Assembly (NCBI RefSeq): GCF_003413745.1
Contig: NZ_QVID01000002.1
Span: 434,001 to 498,000, forward strand
Length of the DNA: 64,000 bases
From: Marixanthomonas ophiurae
GTDB lineage: Bacteria; Bacteroidota; Bacteroidia; Flavobacteriales; Flavobacteriaceae
Reading direction: 5' to 3'
Below, piece after piece: positions 1 through 8,826 of the stretch (positions are counted from its first letter, which is position 1; the number at the start of each line of letters is the position of its first letter). The position numbers and the translations under genes were made by a program. The notes beneath the pieces were generated by a model. It was given only the letters and a program-made list of their open reading frames with translations. It did not search any database and was not told the origin of the DNA.

Positions 1-275
1 ACTTCTGTATTATTAATAATAATTCAACAATTTCACATAATTCTATTATTGGTAATTTTGTTCACATAGCTATTCAAACAGCAATTGCTGGAGGGGTACA
101 AATTGGATCAGGGTCTTTAATTGGAGCTGGAAGTGTTATTTTGCCAGAAGTTAAAATTGGTTTAAAAAGTATTATTGGAGCTGGTTCGGTAATTACAAAA
201 GATGTTCCTGATAATGCAATTGTTTATGGAAACCCTGGGGTTATTAAGGGATATAATAAAAACAGTAATGAGTAA
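1..275 (+). CDS. PglD/NeuD-like sugar O/N-acetyltransferase, C-terminal part (5' end outside window)
   Basis: The open frame enters from the left edge and stops at 273-275. The visible part is a run of imperfect hexapeptide repeats (left-handed beta helix), with IGNFVHIA, GGVQIGSGSLIGAGSVI and IIGAGSVITKDVPDNAIVYG, ending in the NPG-VIKGY tail usual for acetyl-CoA-dependent sugar acyltransferases. In the PglD/NeuD family the histidine of the H-I-A segment acts as base. Its stop overlaps the aminotransferase start by 8 bases (ATGAGTAA), so the two are co-translated. With PglE- and PglF-like genes next, the likely role is acetylating a UDP-4-amino sugar in the cytoplasm. The substrate is inferred from context only. 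The N-terminal Rossmann-like part is not visible. Confidence 0.85.
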   Translation, partial: FCIINNNSTISHNSIIGNFVHIAIQTAIAGGVQIGSGSLIGAGSVILPEVKIGLKSIIGAGSVITKDVPDNAIVYGNPGVIKGYNKNSNE

Positions 276-1404
276 ATCAAAAATATGGCTTTCCTCACCA
301 CACATGGGAGGAAACGAACAAAAATATATTGAAGAAGCATTTGCTAAAAATTGGATTGCTCCATTAGGTCCTAATGTAACCGGATTTGAGCAAGACCTTG
401 AAAGCTACTTAGGGGAAGACTCTCACGTGGCGTGTGTGTCATCTGGTACAGGAGCAATACATTTAGCATTAGATATTGCAGGCGTTACAGCAGGTGACGA
501 AGTATTATGTCAAACCTTCACGTTTTGTGGATCTTCACATCCTATTACTTATATGGGAGCAACCCCTGTTTTTATAGATAGTGAAGAAGAAACATGGAAC
601 ATGTTTCCAAAGTATCTAGAAGAAGCCATTAAAGACGGTATCGCGAATGGAAAAAAACCAAAAGCTGTTATAGCTGTTCATTTGTATGGTATGCCAGCCA
701 AAATAGATGAAATTGAAGCTATTTGTAAAAAATATAATATTTTTTTAATTGAAGATGCTGCGGAAGCATTAGGTTCATCATACAAAAACCGAAAGTGTGG
801 AACATTCGGCGACATATCAATTCTATCTTTTAACGGCAATAAGATAATTACCACGTCGGGAGGAGGAGCTTTGGTTTGTAGAGATAAAGAAACTAAAGAT
901 AAAGCAATATTTTTAGCAACACAAGCTAGGGACGAGGCACCACACTACCAACATTCTAGAATAGGATATAATTATAGAATGAGTAATATTGTTGCCGGTA
1001 TAGGTCGTGGACAGATGGAAGTGCTCGACAAACATGTAGCCTTACGAAGAGAAAACAATGTGTTTTATCAAAAACTTTTTAGTACTATTGAAGAAATACA
1101 ACTGTTTTCTGAGCCAGATTCAAACTTCTATAGTAATCATTGGTTATCCGCTATAACGCTTAAAAAATCCGACAACCAGCAAATTATAGAAAATTTACGA
1201 TTATTTTTGCATAAATTTAACATAGAAAGCAGACCTTTGTGGAAGCCTATGCACGTGCAACCTGTGTATTATGGTTCTAAATTTTATGGCAATGGTACTG
1301 CCATAGAAATTTTCAAAAAAGGGTTGTGTCTACCTTCAGGGTCGAACTTGACAGATTCTGAAAGGGATAGAATAAAAAATGCAGTAAGAATGTATTTTAG
1401 TTAA
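268..1404 (+). CDS. PglE-like UDP-4-keto-sugar aminotransferase (DegT/DnrJ/EryC1/StrS family)
   Basis: A 378-residue PLP-dependent aminotransferase of fold type I. Landmarks are SSGTGAIHLAL near the N terminus (phosphate binding), LIEDAAEALG (Asp that contacts the PLP ring) and SFNGNKIITTSGGGALV, where Lys192 should form the Schiff base. That last motif is very close to Campylobacter PglE, which aminates the 4-keto sugar made by PglF. An upstream TTG at 202 is in frame but lies inside the acetyltransferase. The ATG at 268, overlapping that stop by 8 bases, is preferred and gives the family's normal N terminus. Neighbours supply the matching acetyltransferase and 4,6-dehydratase. Exact sugar specificity is inferred. 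Confidence 0.9.
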   Translation: MSKSKIWLSSPHMGGNEQKYIEEAFAKNWIAPLGPNVTGFEQDLESYLGEDSHVACVSSGTGAIHLALDIAGVTAGDEVLCQTFTFCGSSHPITYMGATPVFIDSEEETWNMFPKYLEEAIKDGIANGKKPKAVIAVHLYGMPAKIDEIEAICKKYNIFLIEDAAEALGSSYKNRKCGTFGDISILSFNGNKIITTSGGGALVCRDKETKDKAIFLATQARDEAPHYQHSRIGYNYRMSNIVAGIGRGQMEVLDKHVALRRENNVFYQKLFSTIEEIQLFSEPDSNFYSNHWLSAITLKKSDNQQIIENLRLFLHKFNIESRPLWKPMHVQPVYYGSKFYGNGTAIEIFKKGLCLPSGSNLTDSERDRIKNAVRMYFS

Positions 1405-1436
1405 TAACTCCCCACTTTATTAACTAACACTGGAGT

Positions 1437-3443
1437 ATGGAAAATAAATTTATTAGAGCTTTGAAGATTATAACATCTTCAAAAGGAAATAGGCTGGATA
1501 TTCGGAATGTAAAATATTTGCCAAGATGGTCTGTATTAGGCATTGATACATTTTTGCTTGTATGCTCCATTGTGTTAACGGTAATTATTCTTCGTGACTT
1601 ACACATTAATCACTTAAAACTAATTTCAGCCACACAACAAGTTATTCTAGTCTTAGGGATTAACATATTCTTTATGTTACTCTATAAAACGTATGCAGGT
1701 CTTATTCGGCATTCATCTTTTATGGATGCCTTAAAATTAGTATTGGCAAGTTCTAGTACGTTTGGAGTGCTTGTTCTTATAAACCTTGGGATATTAATAG
1801 TTGTTAAAGAAAAAATATTCTTAACATCTGCCCTTGTTGTTTATTCTTTTTTTTCATTTACTTTTTTGTTCTTATTTAGATTATCTGTTAAGCAGTTTTA
1901 TGAGTACTTTAAAATTTACCAAAACGATACCAAATCTGAAAAAGCTATAATAGTAGGTGTTGATGAAAACGCAATATCCATTGCTGCAGCCTTAGATATT
2001 GAGCATCCCCAGCGTTTTAGAATAGAAGGATTTGCTTCTCCAAAATCATCTAACAAACGATTATTAATTCTTGGAAAACCTGTTGTTACTATTAAGGATA
2101 AATTAAGTAATGAAGTAAAAAAACTCAATGCAACAGCAGTGATTCTTTCAGGTAGCTCACTTTCTTCAAGTGAAAAATATAAACTCGTTGAAGACTGCTT
2201 AGAAAATAATATTAAAGTATACAATTCACCTTTGGTGTTAGATTGGGGTGAGAATACATCGGTTGCAAAACAGGTTAAAAACCTTCAAATTGAAGATTTA
2301 TTGGAGCGAGAACCCATTGAAATACACTCCAAAGAGAAATCTAAACAGCTTAAGAAAAAAACCATATTAGTAACTGGTGGTGCTGGTTCTATAGGTAGCG
2401 AAATTGTAAGACAATTAGCTAGTTATAGTCCAAAGTTGGTATTGATTTTAGATCAAGCCGAAACTCCTTTACACATTTTACAACTTGAATTGACTAATAA
2501 GTATCCAGACTTTAACTTTAAGTGTTTAGTGTGTGATGTGGCTAACCGAAACAGATTAGGTACCTTCTTTAAAAAATATGATATAGATGTGGTATATCAT
2601 GCCGCAGCCTATAAACATGTTCCTTTGATGGAAGATAACTGCCCTGAAGCGGTTATAACTAATATTTACGGAACCAAAAACTTAGCAGACCTCTCTGTAA
2701 TATATAACGTGTCTCGGTTTGTAATGGTTTCAACCGATAAAGCAGTGAATCCAAGTAACGTTATGGGAGCCTCAAAAAGAGCAGCTGAAATGTACGTACA
2801 GGCTCGAAATTATTATACTAATGGAAATGGCACCCCATGTAAAACAAAATTTATTACCACCCGTTTTGGGAATGTATTAGGGTCCAACGGAAGTGTTGTG
2901 CCTTTATTTAAAAAACAAATTGAAAAAGGTGGACCTGTAACTATAACCCATCCCGATATAATCAGGTATTTTATGACCATTCCTGAAGCTTGCCAGTTAG
3001 TTTTAGAAGCTGGAGCTATGGGGAAAGGAGGCGAAATATTTATTTTCGATATGGGTGAGCCTGTAAAAATCATGGACTTAGCCATAAAGATGATAAAATT
3101 GGCAGGTTATATACCTTACAAGGAAATTGATGTAGAAATTACAGGATTGCGTCCGGGCGAAAAACTATATGAAGAGTTAATTAGCCATACTAGTAAAGCG
3201 TTACCAACTCATCATGAAAAAATAATGATAGGAAAAGATGTGACAAAAGATTTTGACTTTGTAGATAAAAAAGTAACAAGCATAATTGAAGCTGCCTTAC
3301 GTTATGATGATAATGACGTGGTTAGCAAACTTAAGCTCCTTGTACCAGAATTTATAAGTAAAAATTCTGAATTTGAACTATTAGATGCTGAAAAGAAAGA
3401 ATCTTTGTTAAATGTAAAGGTTGAAACTGCTGAAAATTTATAA
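1437..3443 (+). CDS. Membrane-bound nucleotide-sugar 4,6-dehydratase (PglF/WbpM/CapD family)
   Basis: 668 residues. About four membrane segments lie in the first 150 residues, followed by a CoA-binding-like region and a C-terminal short-chain dehydrogenase domain. The NAD site is ILVTGGAGSIGSEIVRQL, then AAAYKHVPLMEDNCPEAV and STDKAVNPSNVMGASKR. The usual catalytic Tyr of the SYK triad is Met here (N-V-M-G-x-x-K), the known SMK variant of the WbpM/PglF group. The expected reaction is UDP-GlcNAc to UDP-4-keto-6-deoxy sugar at the inner face of the inner membrane, which feeds the PglE-like aminotransferase 32 bases upstream. Length and architecture are typical of large CapD-type proteins. Confidence 0.92.
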   Translation: MENKFIRALKIITSSKGNRLDIRNVKYLPRWSVLGIDTFLLVCSIVLTVIILRDLHINHLKLISATQQVILVLGINIFFMLLYKTYAGLIRHSSFMDALKLVLASSSTFGVLVLINLGILIVVKEKIFLTSALVVYSFFSFTFLFLFRLSVKQFYEYFKIYQNDTKSEKAIIVGVDENAISIAAALDIEHPQRFRIEGFASPKSSNKRLLILGKPVVTIKDKLSNEVKKLNATAVILSGSSLSSSEKYKLVEDCLENNIKVYNSPLVLDWGENTSVAKQVKNLQIEDLLEREPIEIHSKEKSKQLKKKTILVTGGAGSIGSEIVRQLASYSPKLVLILDQAETPLHILQLELTNKYPDFNFKCLVCDVANRNRLGTFFKKYDIDVVYHAAAYKHVPLMEDNCPEAVITNIYGTKNLADLSVIYNVSRFVMVSTDKAVNPSNVMGASKRAAEMYVQARNYYTNGNGTPCKTKFITTRFGNVLGSNGSVVPLFKKQIEKGGPVTITHPDIIRYFMTIPEACQLVLEAGAMGKGGEIFIFDMGEPVKIMDLAIKMIKLAGYIPYKEIDVEITGLRPGEKLYEELISHTSKALPTHHEKIMIGKDVTKDFDFVDKKVTSIIEAALRYDDNDVVSKLKLLVPEFISKNSEFELLDAEKKESLLNVKVETAENL

Positions 3444-3474
3444 TATTAAGCCATATAAACCTTGCATTTTAAAA

Positions 3475-4815
3475 ATGAAAAAAAGCCTTATCCCCCTTCT
3501 TGTTTGTTTTGTATTTACTTATACGCTAAAGGCGCAAAAAATAGAAGTAGAATCTATGGTTTCAGCAACAGGATTATTGGCTGAAAATAATCAACTACCT
3601 TTTTGGTTAGTGGCAAATAATAACGGGGCATTAGCACCAAGTACAAATGGGTTATTTGAAGCAAGTTCAAAAATAGTATATGATTTCAACAAAAATACTT
3701 CAATAGAAGCAAAGGGTAGTTTTTTTCTAAGAGATGGTGTTACAGATAAATTTCAGCGTAATGAACTCTTTATACGTTTCAAAAATAAATGGGTTCAAGC
3801 TACTTTAGGAAGTGAAAATCCACAAGAAAAATATAATGGTTTATCTGTAGTTGATGACAACTTTTTACTTGCAGGTAATTCAAGATCAATTCCAGGGTTA
3901 TTACTTGAAACACCAAAACCATTAGAAATAATAGACAATTTTGCAGTTGATTTGGGCATAGGTCATTATGAATTAAATGATGACCGTTATGTTGATGATG
4001 CTAAGCTACATTATAAAAGATTGAATGTATCTTGGACGTTTGCACAAGAAAATACTTTGGTTTTGGGTATTGAGCACTATGCACAATGGTCTGGAAATTC
4101 ACCTGAAATAGGAAAACAACCCGATTCTTTTTCTGATTTTATCGATGTATTCTTTGCAAGAAGGGCAGCAGAAGGTAGTTTTCAAAGCGATCAAGCAAAT
4201 GCTTTAGGAAACCATATAGGGATATACAATTTTGAATATAAGTTTCAACCTGATATAGGGGACTTTTCATTCTATCATCAGCATCCTTTTGAGGATGGCT
4301 CAGGTACTCGGCTAAAAAATTTCCCAGATGGGATTTGGGGAATTTCTTATATGCCAAATACTATAGACTATACTAGTTTTTTAACTGGGTTAGTATTAGA
4401 GTACGTCCAGACTACCAACCAAAGTGGTGGATCTGGGCGTAGTGGAATAGATAACTATTTTAATAGTGGAGTGTACCGATCTGGATGGACTTATGATGCG
4501 AATATTATAGGTCTTCCGTTTATTTATAGAGACGATACAGGCTTAAAAATAGCCAATAACCGCTTGCGAGCTATCAATCTAGGTTTTTCTGCCGCTAATA
4601 AACAATGGTCATATTTGTTTAAAACAACCTACGTAGAAAATTTAGGAATCTACCCCGAGCCAATTATCCCTAAAGACCGCTCAGTATATACTTTGTTTAA
4701 AACACAATATGATTTTGAAAAACTAGGTTCAATCTCTTTGATGCTCGGATATGATTTCAATGATTTACGAGATGATAATTATGGAGGAGGCTTAACGTAT
4801 AGTTATTCATTTTAA
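3475..4815 (+). CDS. Wzi-like capsule assembly / outer-membrane beta-barrel protein
   Basis: About 446 residues, starting at the ATG at 3475. The in-frame TTG at 3421 lies inside the preceding gene and would put 18 residues ahead of the signal peptide. The signal peptide begins MKKSLIPLLVCFVFTYTLKAQ and is cut after A-Q. The rest alternates polar and aromatic residues as beta-barrel strands do (for example QLPFWLVANNNGAL, YSYLFKTTYVENLGIYPE) and ends in an aromatic residue (SYSF). This matches the capsule assembly Wzi family, which anchors surface polysaccharide in the outer membrane. Its place after the PglD-E-F genes fits surface glycan export or attachment. The family call rests on memory of the pattern. 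Confidence 0.75.
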   Translation: MKKSLIPLLVCFVFTYTLKAQKIEVESMVSATGLLAENNQLPFWLVANNNGALAPSTNGLFEASSKIVYDFNKNTSIEAKGSFFLRDGVTDKFQRNELFIRFKNKWVQATLGSENPQEKYNGLSVVDDNFLLAGNSRSIPGLLLETPKPLEIIDNFAVDLGIGHYELNDDRYVDDAKLHYKRLNVSWTFAQENTLVLGIEHYAQWSGNSPEIGKQPDSFSDFIDVFFARRAAEGSFQSDQANALGNHIGIYNFEYKFQPDIGDFSFYHQHPFEDGSGTRLKNFPDGIWGISYMPNTIDYTSFLTGLVLEYVQTTNQSGGSGRSGIDNYFNSGVYRSGWTYDANIIGLPFIYRDDTGLKIANNRLRAINLGFSAANKQWSYLFKTTYVENLGIYPEPIIPKDRSVYTLFKTQYDFEKLGSISLMLGYDFNDLRDDNYGGGLTYSYSF

Positions 4816-4959
4816 TTAAGAATTATCATTCTTATTTTTAAATAAAAACCCCAACGGCAACCACAAAAAAATAAATAAATACCATCCAGTAATAAGTCCG
4901 ATAATGGTAATTATCACTCCAATACTAATTAAAGCCAGTTGCAATTTTGAAAATTTCAT
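4816..4959 (-). CDS. Small membrane protein (47 aa), unknown function
   Basis: An open frame starts with ATG (4959-4957) and stops with TAA at 4818-4816, abutting the end of the wzi-like gene. The product begins MKFSKLQLALISIGVIITII, continues as two closely spaced hydrophobic stretches (about residues 7-24 and 26-42, with a GW turn between) and ends in a short charged tail, K-N-K-N-D-N-S. It lies 43 bases downstream of lysA on the same strand and could be its co-transcribed partner. Size, hairpin-like two-segment topology and the polar end suggest a real membrane peptide. No homologue is recognised. Confidence 0.55.
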   Translation of the reverse strand: MKFSKLQLALISIGVIITIIGLITGWYLFIFLWLPLGFLFKNKNDNS

Positions 4960-5002
4960 AATAAAAAGATACAGAAAAGCCCCAATCTAGGGACTTTTAT
5001 AA

Positions 5003-6208
5003 TTATAGTTCGATTATTTCTTGATTAGTAATGATATCCTCAAACGTTTCTCGTTTCCTAATTAAATGCGCTTTTCCTTTATACCAGAGCACTTCGGCTG
5101 GGCGATAACGCGAATTGTAATTACTTGCCATAGAAAAACAATAGGCTCCGGCATTGCTAAAGGACAAAATATCACCTTCATGAATTTCTGAAATTCTTCT
5201 GTTATTAGCAAAGGTATCGGTTTCACAGATATAGCCTACAACACTATAAAAACGTTGTTTCCCTTTCGGGTTTGATACATTTTCAATCTCGTGTTGCGAT
5301 CCGTATAACATAGGTCGTATTAAATGGTTAAAACCGCTATCTACTTGTGCAAAAACGGTAGACGTGGTTTGTTTTACCACATTTACCTGTACTAAAAATT
5401 TTCCAGCCTCACTCACCAAAAATTTACCTGGTTCAAAGGCTAACGTCAATTCCTTTCCGTAGTCTTTACAAAATTCGTTAAAACGTTTACTTAGTTTTTT
5501 TCCTAATTCTGAAACATCTGTTTCAATATCATCTTTTTTATACGGTACCTTAAACCCACTTCCAAAGTCAATAAACTCAAGGTTTTTGAAGTGTTTAGCG
5601 GTTTCAAATAATATTTCGGCAGCATATAAAAATACTTCAATATCTAGAATATCACTACCCGTGTGCATATGAATACCATTAATGGTCATGCCTGTATTTT
5701 CGACAATGCGTTCCATCAAAGGTAATTGGTGAATCGAAATACCAAATTTACTATCTATATGACCCACAGAAATATTCGTGTTTCCACCTGCCATAACATG
5801 TGGATTAATACGAATACACACCGGAATAGTTGGGTGTTTCGTTCCAAACTGCTCTAAAATAGAAAGATTGTCAATATTAATCTGCACACCTAGTTTTGCG
5901 GCAACTTCGATTTCTTCTAAGGAGACACCATTTGGGGTGTAAATAATATCTTTAGGGTTCACACCGGCTTCAATACCTAAACGAACCTCTTGAATAGAAA
6001 CCGTGTCTAATCCGCTACCCAATGAGCTAAGCAATTTTAAAATTGAAATATTAGACAAGGCCTTTACGGCATAATGAATCTTAACCTTCTTAACCTGTTT
6101 AAAAGAATTTGTTAGCGTTTTATACTGTTTTTTTATAGTATCAGCATCATATACATAAACTGGGCTCCCAAACTCTTGCGCTACGGCTAAAAGGTCTTGA
6201 TTTGTCAT
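5003..6208 (-). CDS. lysA: Diaminopimelate decarboxylase
   Basis: 401 residues, fold type III PLP enzyme catalysing the last step of lysine synthesis (meso-diaminopimelate to L-lysine plus CO2) in the cytoplasm. The PLP lysine is K49 in KIHYAVKALSN. Other marks are IHMHTGSDI (PLP ring and phosphate side), FEPGKFLV, and GYICETDTF, which carries the conserved active-site Cys-Glu of the partner subunit. The C-terminal YNSRYRPAEVL also fits. The first ATG at 6208 is used and gives a full-length N terminus. A 47-aa membrane ORF follows 43 bases downstream. No other lysine genes are nearby. Confidence 0.93.
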   Translation of the reverse strand: MTNQDLLAVAQEFGSPVYVYDADTIKKQYKTLTNSFKQVKKVKIHYAVKALSNISILKLLSSLGSGLDTVSIQEVRLGIEAGVNPKDIIYTPNGVSLEEIEVAAKLGVQINIDNLSILEQFGTKHPTIPVCIRINPHVMAGGNTNISVGHIDSKFGISIHQLPLMERIVENTGMTINGIHMHTGSDILDIEVFLYAAEILFETAKHFKNLEFIDFGSGFKVPYKKDDIETDVSELGKKLSKRFNEFCKDYGKELTLAFEPGKFLVSEAGKFLVQVNVVKQTTSTVFAQVDSGFNHLIRPMLYGSQHEIENVSNPKGKQRFYSVVGYICETDTFANNRRISEIHEGDILSFSNAGAYCFSMASNYNSRYRPAEVLWYKGKAHLIRKRETFEDIITNQEIIEL

Positions 6209-6346
6209 AATCTTAGTTTTAAAAAATTAAAGGTTAAAAAAGTTGCTAAAATTAATAGGAATATGCGAGTTTATTACTAATAAAATGGTAAAGTTTTTTT
6301 TATGAAGTAAAAATGAAAAGTTACTAGATACAATCCCTTTTTATTA

Positions 6347-6377
6347 TTGCAACTTCAAGAGTCAAATCCTACCTTTG
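6347..6377 (+). promoter_or_regulatory. Bacteroidota sigma-A-type promoter for the KdnA-like gene
   Basis: TTG at 6347-6349, a 20-base spacer and TACCTTTG at 6370-6377 match the TTG-N20-TAnnTTTG pattern of this phylum. The ATG follows 22 bases after the -7 box. Confidence 0.7.
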
Positions 6378-6399
6378 CTTGTAACATAAAAAATAAACT

Positions 6400-7593
6400 A
6401 TGCCTGGATTTGAAGTATTTGGAGCCGAAGAGCGCAAACAAGTAAATGATGTATTGGAGAGTGGTGTATTAATGCGCTACGGTTTTGATGGAATGCGGAA
6501 TGGTCATTGGAAAGCGAAGCAGTTTGAAACCGCTTTTGCACATCGTATGCAAAGCGCCCATTGTCAATTAGTTTCTAGTGGAACCTCTGCTTTAACCGTA
6601 GCATTAGCTTCAGCCGGAGTAGGAGCGGGAGATGAAGTAATTATGCCAACATTTACGTTTGTTGCTAGTTTTGAATCAATAATGATGTTAGGGGCTGTTC
6701 CAGTATTAGTAGATATTGACGATACATTAACATTGGATCCAAAAGCTGTTGAAGCTGCCATTACACCAAAAACAAAATGCATTATGCCAGTGCATATGTG
6801 TGGCTCTATGGCAGATTTAAAGGCCTTGAAAGAAATATGTAATAAACACAACTTACTGCTGTTAGAAGACGCTTGTCAAGCTATTGGGGGAACTTTTGAA
6901 GGGAAGCCTTTAGGTAGTTACGGCGATTTAGGTTGTTTCTCATTCGATTTTGTAAAAACCATTACCTGTGGAGAAGGTGGTGCTGTTATTACAAATTCTG
7001 AGAAATATGCTGTGAATGCCGATCAATATCAAGATCATGGCCACAATCACGATGGGACAGATCGCGGAGCAGAAACGCATCCACACTTAGGGTATAACTT
7101 TCGTATTTCTGAATTAAATGCCGCCGTGGGTATTGCCCAACTTGATAAATTAGGTTCCATTCTTGAAACTCAAAAAAAGAATTACACTATTATTCGAGAT
7201 GTTTTAGAATCAATTAAGGGAGTATCCTTTAGGCGCGTTCCGGAAGGAGGAGAAGAGAATTACTCGTTTTTAAACTTCTTTTTACCTTCAGAAGAAAAAG
7301 CGAAAAAAGTGCACAAAGCATTATCCGAAAGTGGAGTAGAGGCTTGCTTTTACTGGTACACCAATAATTGGCATTATATTAGCGGGTGGGAACACCTTCG
7401 TGATTTGAAATCATTAGCACCTCTTTCTTCTGAAATAAAAAATCAGATTCAAGATTTAAACGATACTGATTTCTCAAAAAGTGACGCATGGATGAGCCGT
7501 ACCGTTTCTTCTTTAATAAAAATTGGATGGACAGAAGCTGAAGTTAAAAATAGGGCAGAAGCTATGAAAAAAGCGATACAATCGGTGCTTTAG
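6400..7593 (+). CDS. KdnA-like aminotransferase (8-amino-3,8-dideoxy-manno-octulosonate transaminase type)
   Basis: 397 residues of the DegT/DnrJ/EryC1/StrS aminotransferase family. It opens with MPGFEVFGAEER and has RYGFDGMRN, HMCGSM, LLEDACQAIGG, SFDFVKTITCGEGGAVIT with the PLP lysine at K186, DHGHNHDGTDRGAE, FYWYTNNWHY and AWMSRTVSSLIKI. From memory this whole set follows Shewanella KdnA, which aminates position 8 of 8-keto-Kdo to make 8-amino-Kdo for lipopolysaccharide. The partner oxidase KdnB is not in the window, so the substrate is uncertain. It is only a distant relative of the PglE-like gene at 268. Its 3' end overlaps convergent ribBA by 4 bases. Confidence 0.8.
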   Translation: MPGFEVFGAEERKQVNDVLESGVLMRYGFDGMRNGHWKAKQFETAFAHRMQSAHCQLVSSGTSALTVALASAGVGAGDEVIMPTFTFVASFESIMMLGAVPVLVDIDDTLTLDPKAVEAAITPKTKCIMPVHMCGSMADLKALKEICNKHNLLLLEDACQAIGGTFEGKPLGSYGDLGCFSFDFVKTITCGEGGAVITNSEKYAVNADQYQDHGHNHDGTDRGAETHPHLGYNFRISELNAAVGIAQLDKLGSILETQKKNYTIIRDVLESIKGVSFRRVPEGGEENYSFLNFFLPSEEKAKKVHKALSESGVEACFYWYTNNWHYISGWEHLRDLKSLAPLSSEIKNQIQDLNDTDFSKSDAWMSRTVSSLIKIGWTEAEVKNRAEAMKKAIQSVL

Positions 7594-8738
7594 TAATTCA
7601 CATACTCAATAATCTCTAATCCATAACCAATCATTCCAACACGTTTCGTTTGCTCGCTGTTAGAGATTAAGCGTAATTTATGAATGCCTAAATCGTGTAA
7701 GATTTGGGCGCCAATACCAAAATCTTTGTTATCCATTTTAATACGAGATGCTTTTGAAATAGCATCATCACTTTGGTTATCTTTCAACTCCTTTAAACGG
7801 TTTAAAAGATTAAGCGATTGACTTTGCTGATTTATAAATACAATAGCACCTTTCTCTTCATTATTGATGACATTAAACATATCATCTAATTTTTTTTCTG
7901 CATTGTTGGTTAAAGCTGCTAATATATCACTGTTTACCAAAGTGGCATTTACACGCACAGGAACAGGTTCATTTTCTTTCCAATTTCCTTTGGTAAGCGC
8001 AATGTGAACTTGATCGTTGGTTGTTTGTTTATACGCTCGTAATCGATATTTTCCAAACTTGGTGTTAATATCAAAATCTTCCTTTTTTTCAATTAAAGAA
8101 TCGTGCTCCATTCGGTAGGCAACCAAATCTTCAATAGAAATCAATTTAAGGTCAAATTTTTGTGCAACATCCACCAATTGTGGAAGTCTGGCCATGGTTC
8201 CATCTTCATTCAAGATTTCAACCAAAATACCTGCTGGGTCTAAACCAGCCAATCGTGCTAAATCAATGGCAGCTTCGGTATGTCCAGTTCTTCTTAAAAC
8301 ACCGCCTTCTTTTGCACGCAAAGGAAAAATATGTCCTGGTCTTCCTAAGTCATTAGGTTTTGTGTCTTTATTTACTAAGGATTGTATGGTTTTAGCTCTA
8401 TCGTGTACTGAAATTCCAGTAGTGCAACCGTGACCAATTAAATCAACAGAAACGGTAAATTGGGTATGATGTAAAACAGTATTGTTTTCCACCATCATAT
8501 TTAAGCTTAATTCGTTGCAGCGTTCTTCAGTTAAGGGGGCGCAGATGAGCCCTCGACCGTGAGTAGCCATAAAGTTGATCATTTCAGGAGTTACCATTTC
8601 AGCTGCAGCAATAAAATCGCCTTCATTTTCACGATTTTCATCGTCAACAACGATTACAACCTTACCATTTTTAATATCTTCAATGGCTTCTTGAATAGTA
8701 TTCAGCTGAATAGTGGTTTCTTTTTCCGTAGGAATCAT
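7590..8738 (-). CDS. ribB: 3,4-dihydroxy-2-butanone 4-phosphate synthase with degenerate GTP cyclohydrolase II domain
   Basis: 382 residues. The N-terminal half (about 10-207) is an intact RibB domain that makes the four-carbon riboflavin precursor from ribulose 5-phosphate: VDDENRENEGDFI, HGRGLICAPL, GCTTGISVHDR and GRPGHIFPLRAKEGGVLRR carry the acidic and His active-site residues. The C-terminal half (about 220-382) aligns with GTP cyclohydrolase II at its ends (VRVNATLVNSD, KDFGIGAQILHDLGIHKLRL, KRVGMIGYGLEI). It lacks the C-x-x-G-D...R-C-D-C-G zinc site and contains no cysteine at all. The RibA half is therefore probably inactive, and a separate ribA is expected elsewhere. Transcription likely starts from a TATCTTTG box about 18 bases upstream. 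Confidence 0.93.
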   Translation of the reverse strand: MIPTEKETTIQLNTIQEAIEDIKNGKVVIVVDDENRENEGDFIAAAEMVTPEMINFMATHGRGLICAPLTEERCNELSLNMMVENNTVLHHTQFTVSVDLIGHGCTTGISVHDRAKTIQSLVNKDTKPNDLGRPGHIFPLRAKEGGVLRRTGHTEAAIDLARLAGLDPAGILVEILNEDGTMARLPQLVDVAQKFDLKLISIEDLVAYRMEHDSLIEKKEDFDINTKFGKYRLRAYKQTTNDQVHIALTKGNWKENEPVPVRVNATLVNSDILAALTNNAEKKLDDMFNVINNEEKGAIVFINQQSQSLNLLNRLKELKDNQSDDAISKASRIKMDNKDFGIGAQILHDLGIHKLRLISNSEQTKRVGMIGYGLEIIEYVNY

Positions 8739-8756
8739 AGCATTTAATTATGGGTG

Positions 8757-8764
8757 CAAAGATA
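8757..8764 (-). promoter_or_regulatory. -7 box (TATCTTTG) before ribBA
   Basis: TATCTTTG on the minus strand, 18 bases upstream of the ribBA ATG, matches TAnnTTTG exactly. No TTG is found at the usual spacing of 20, so only the -7 element is called. Confidence 0.5.
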
Positions 8765-8826
8765 CGTAATACGAGTTAATTGAAAGAAGTTTTATGGAAA
8801 GACAGTTTTGATATATAAGAAATAAC

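Noticed and set aside
3421-3474. Longer start of the Wzi-like gene at TTG 3421
   Set aside because: It overlaps the dehydratase gene by 23 bases and would put a polar stretch before a clean signal peptide starting at 3475.
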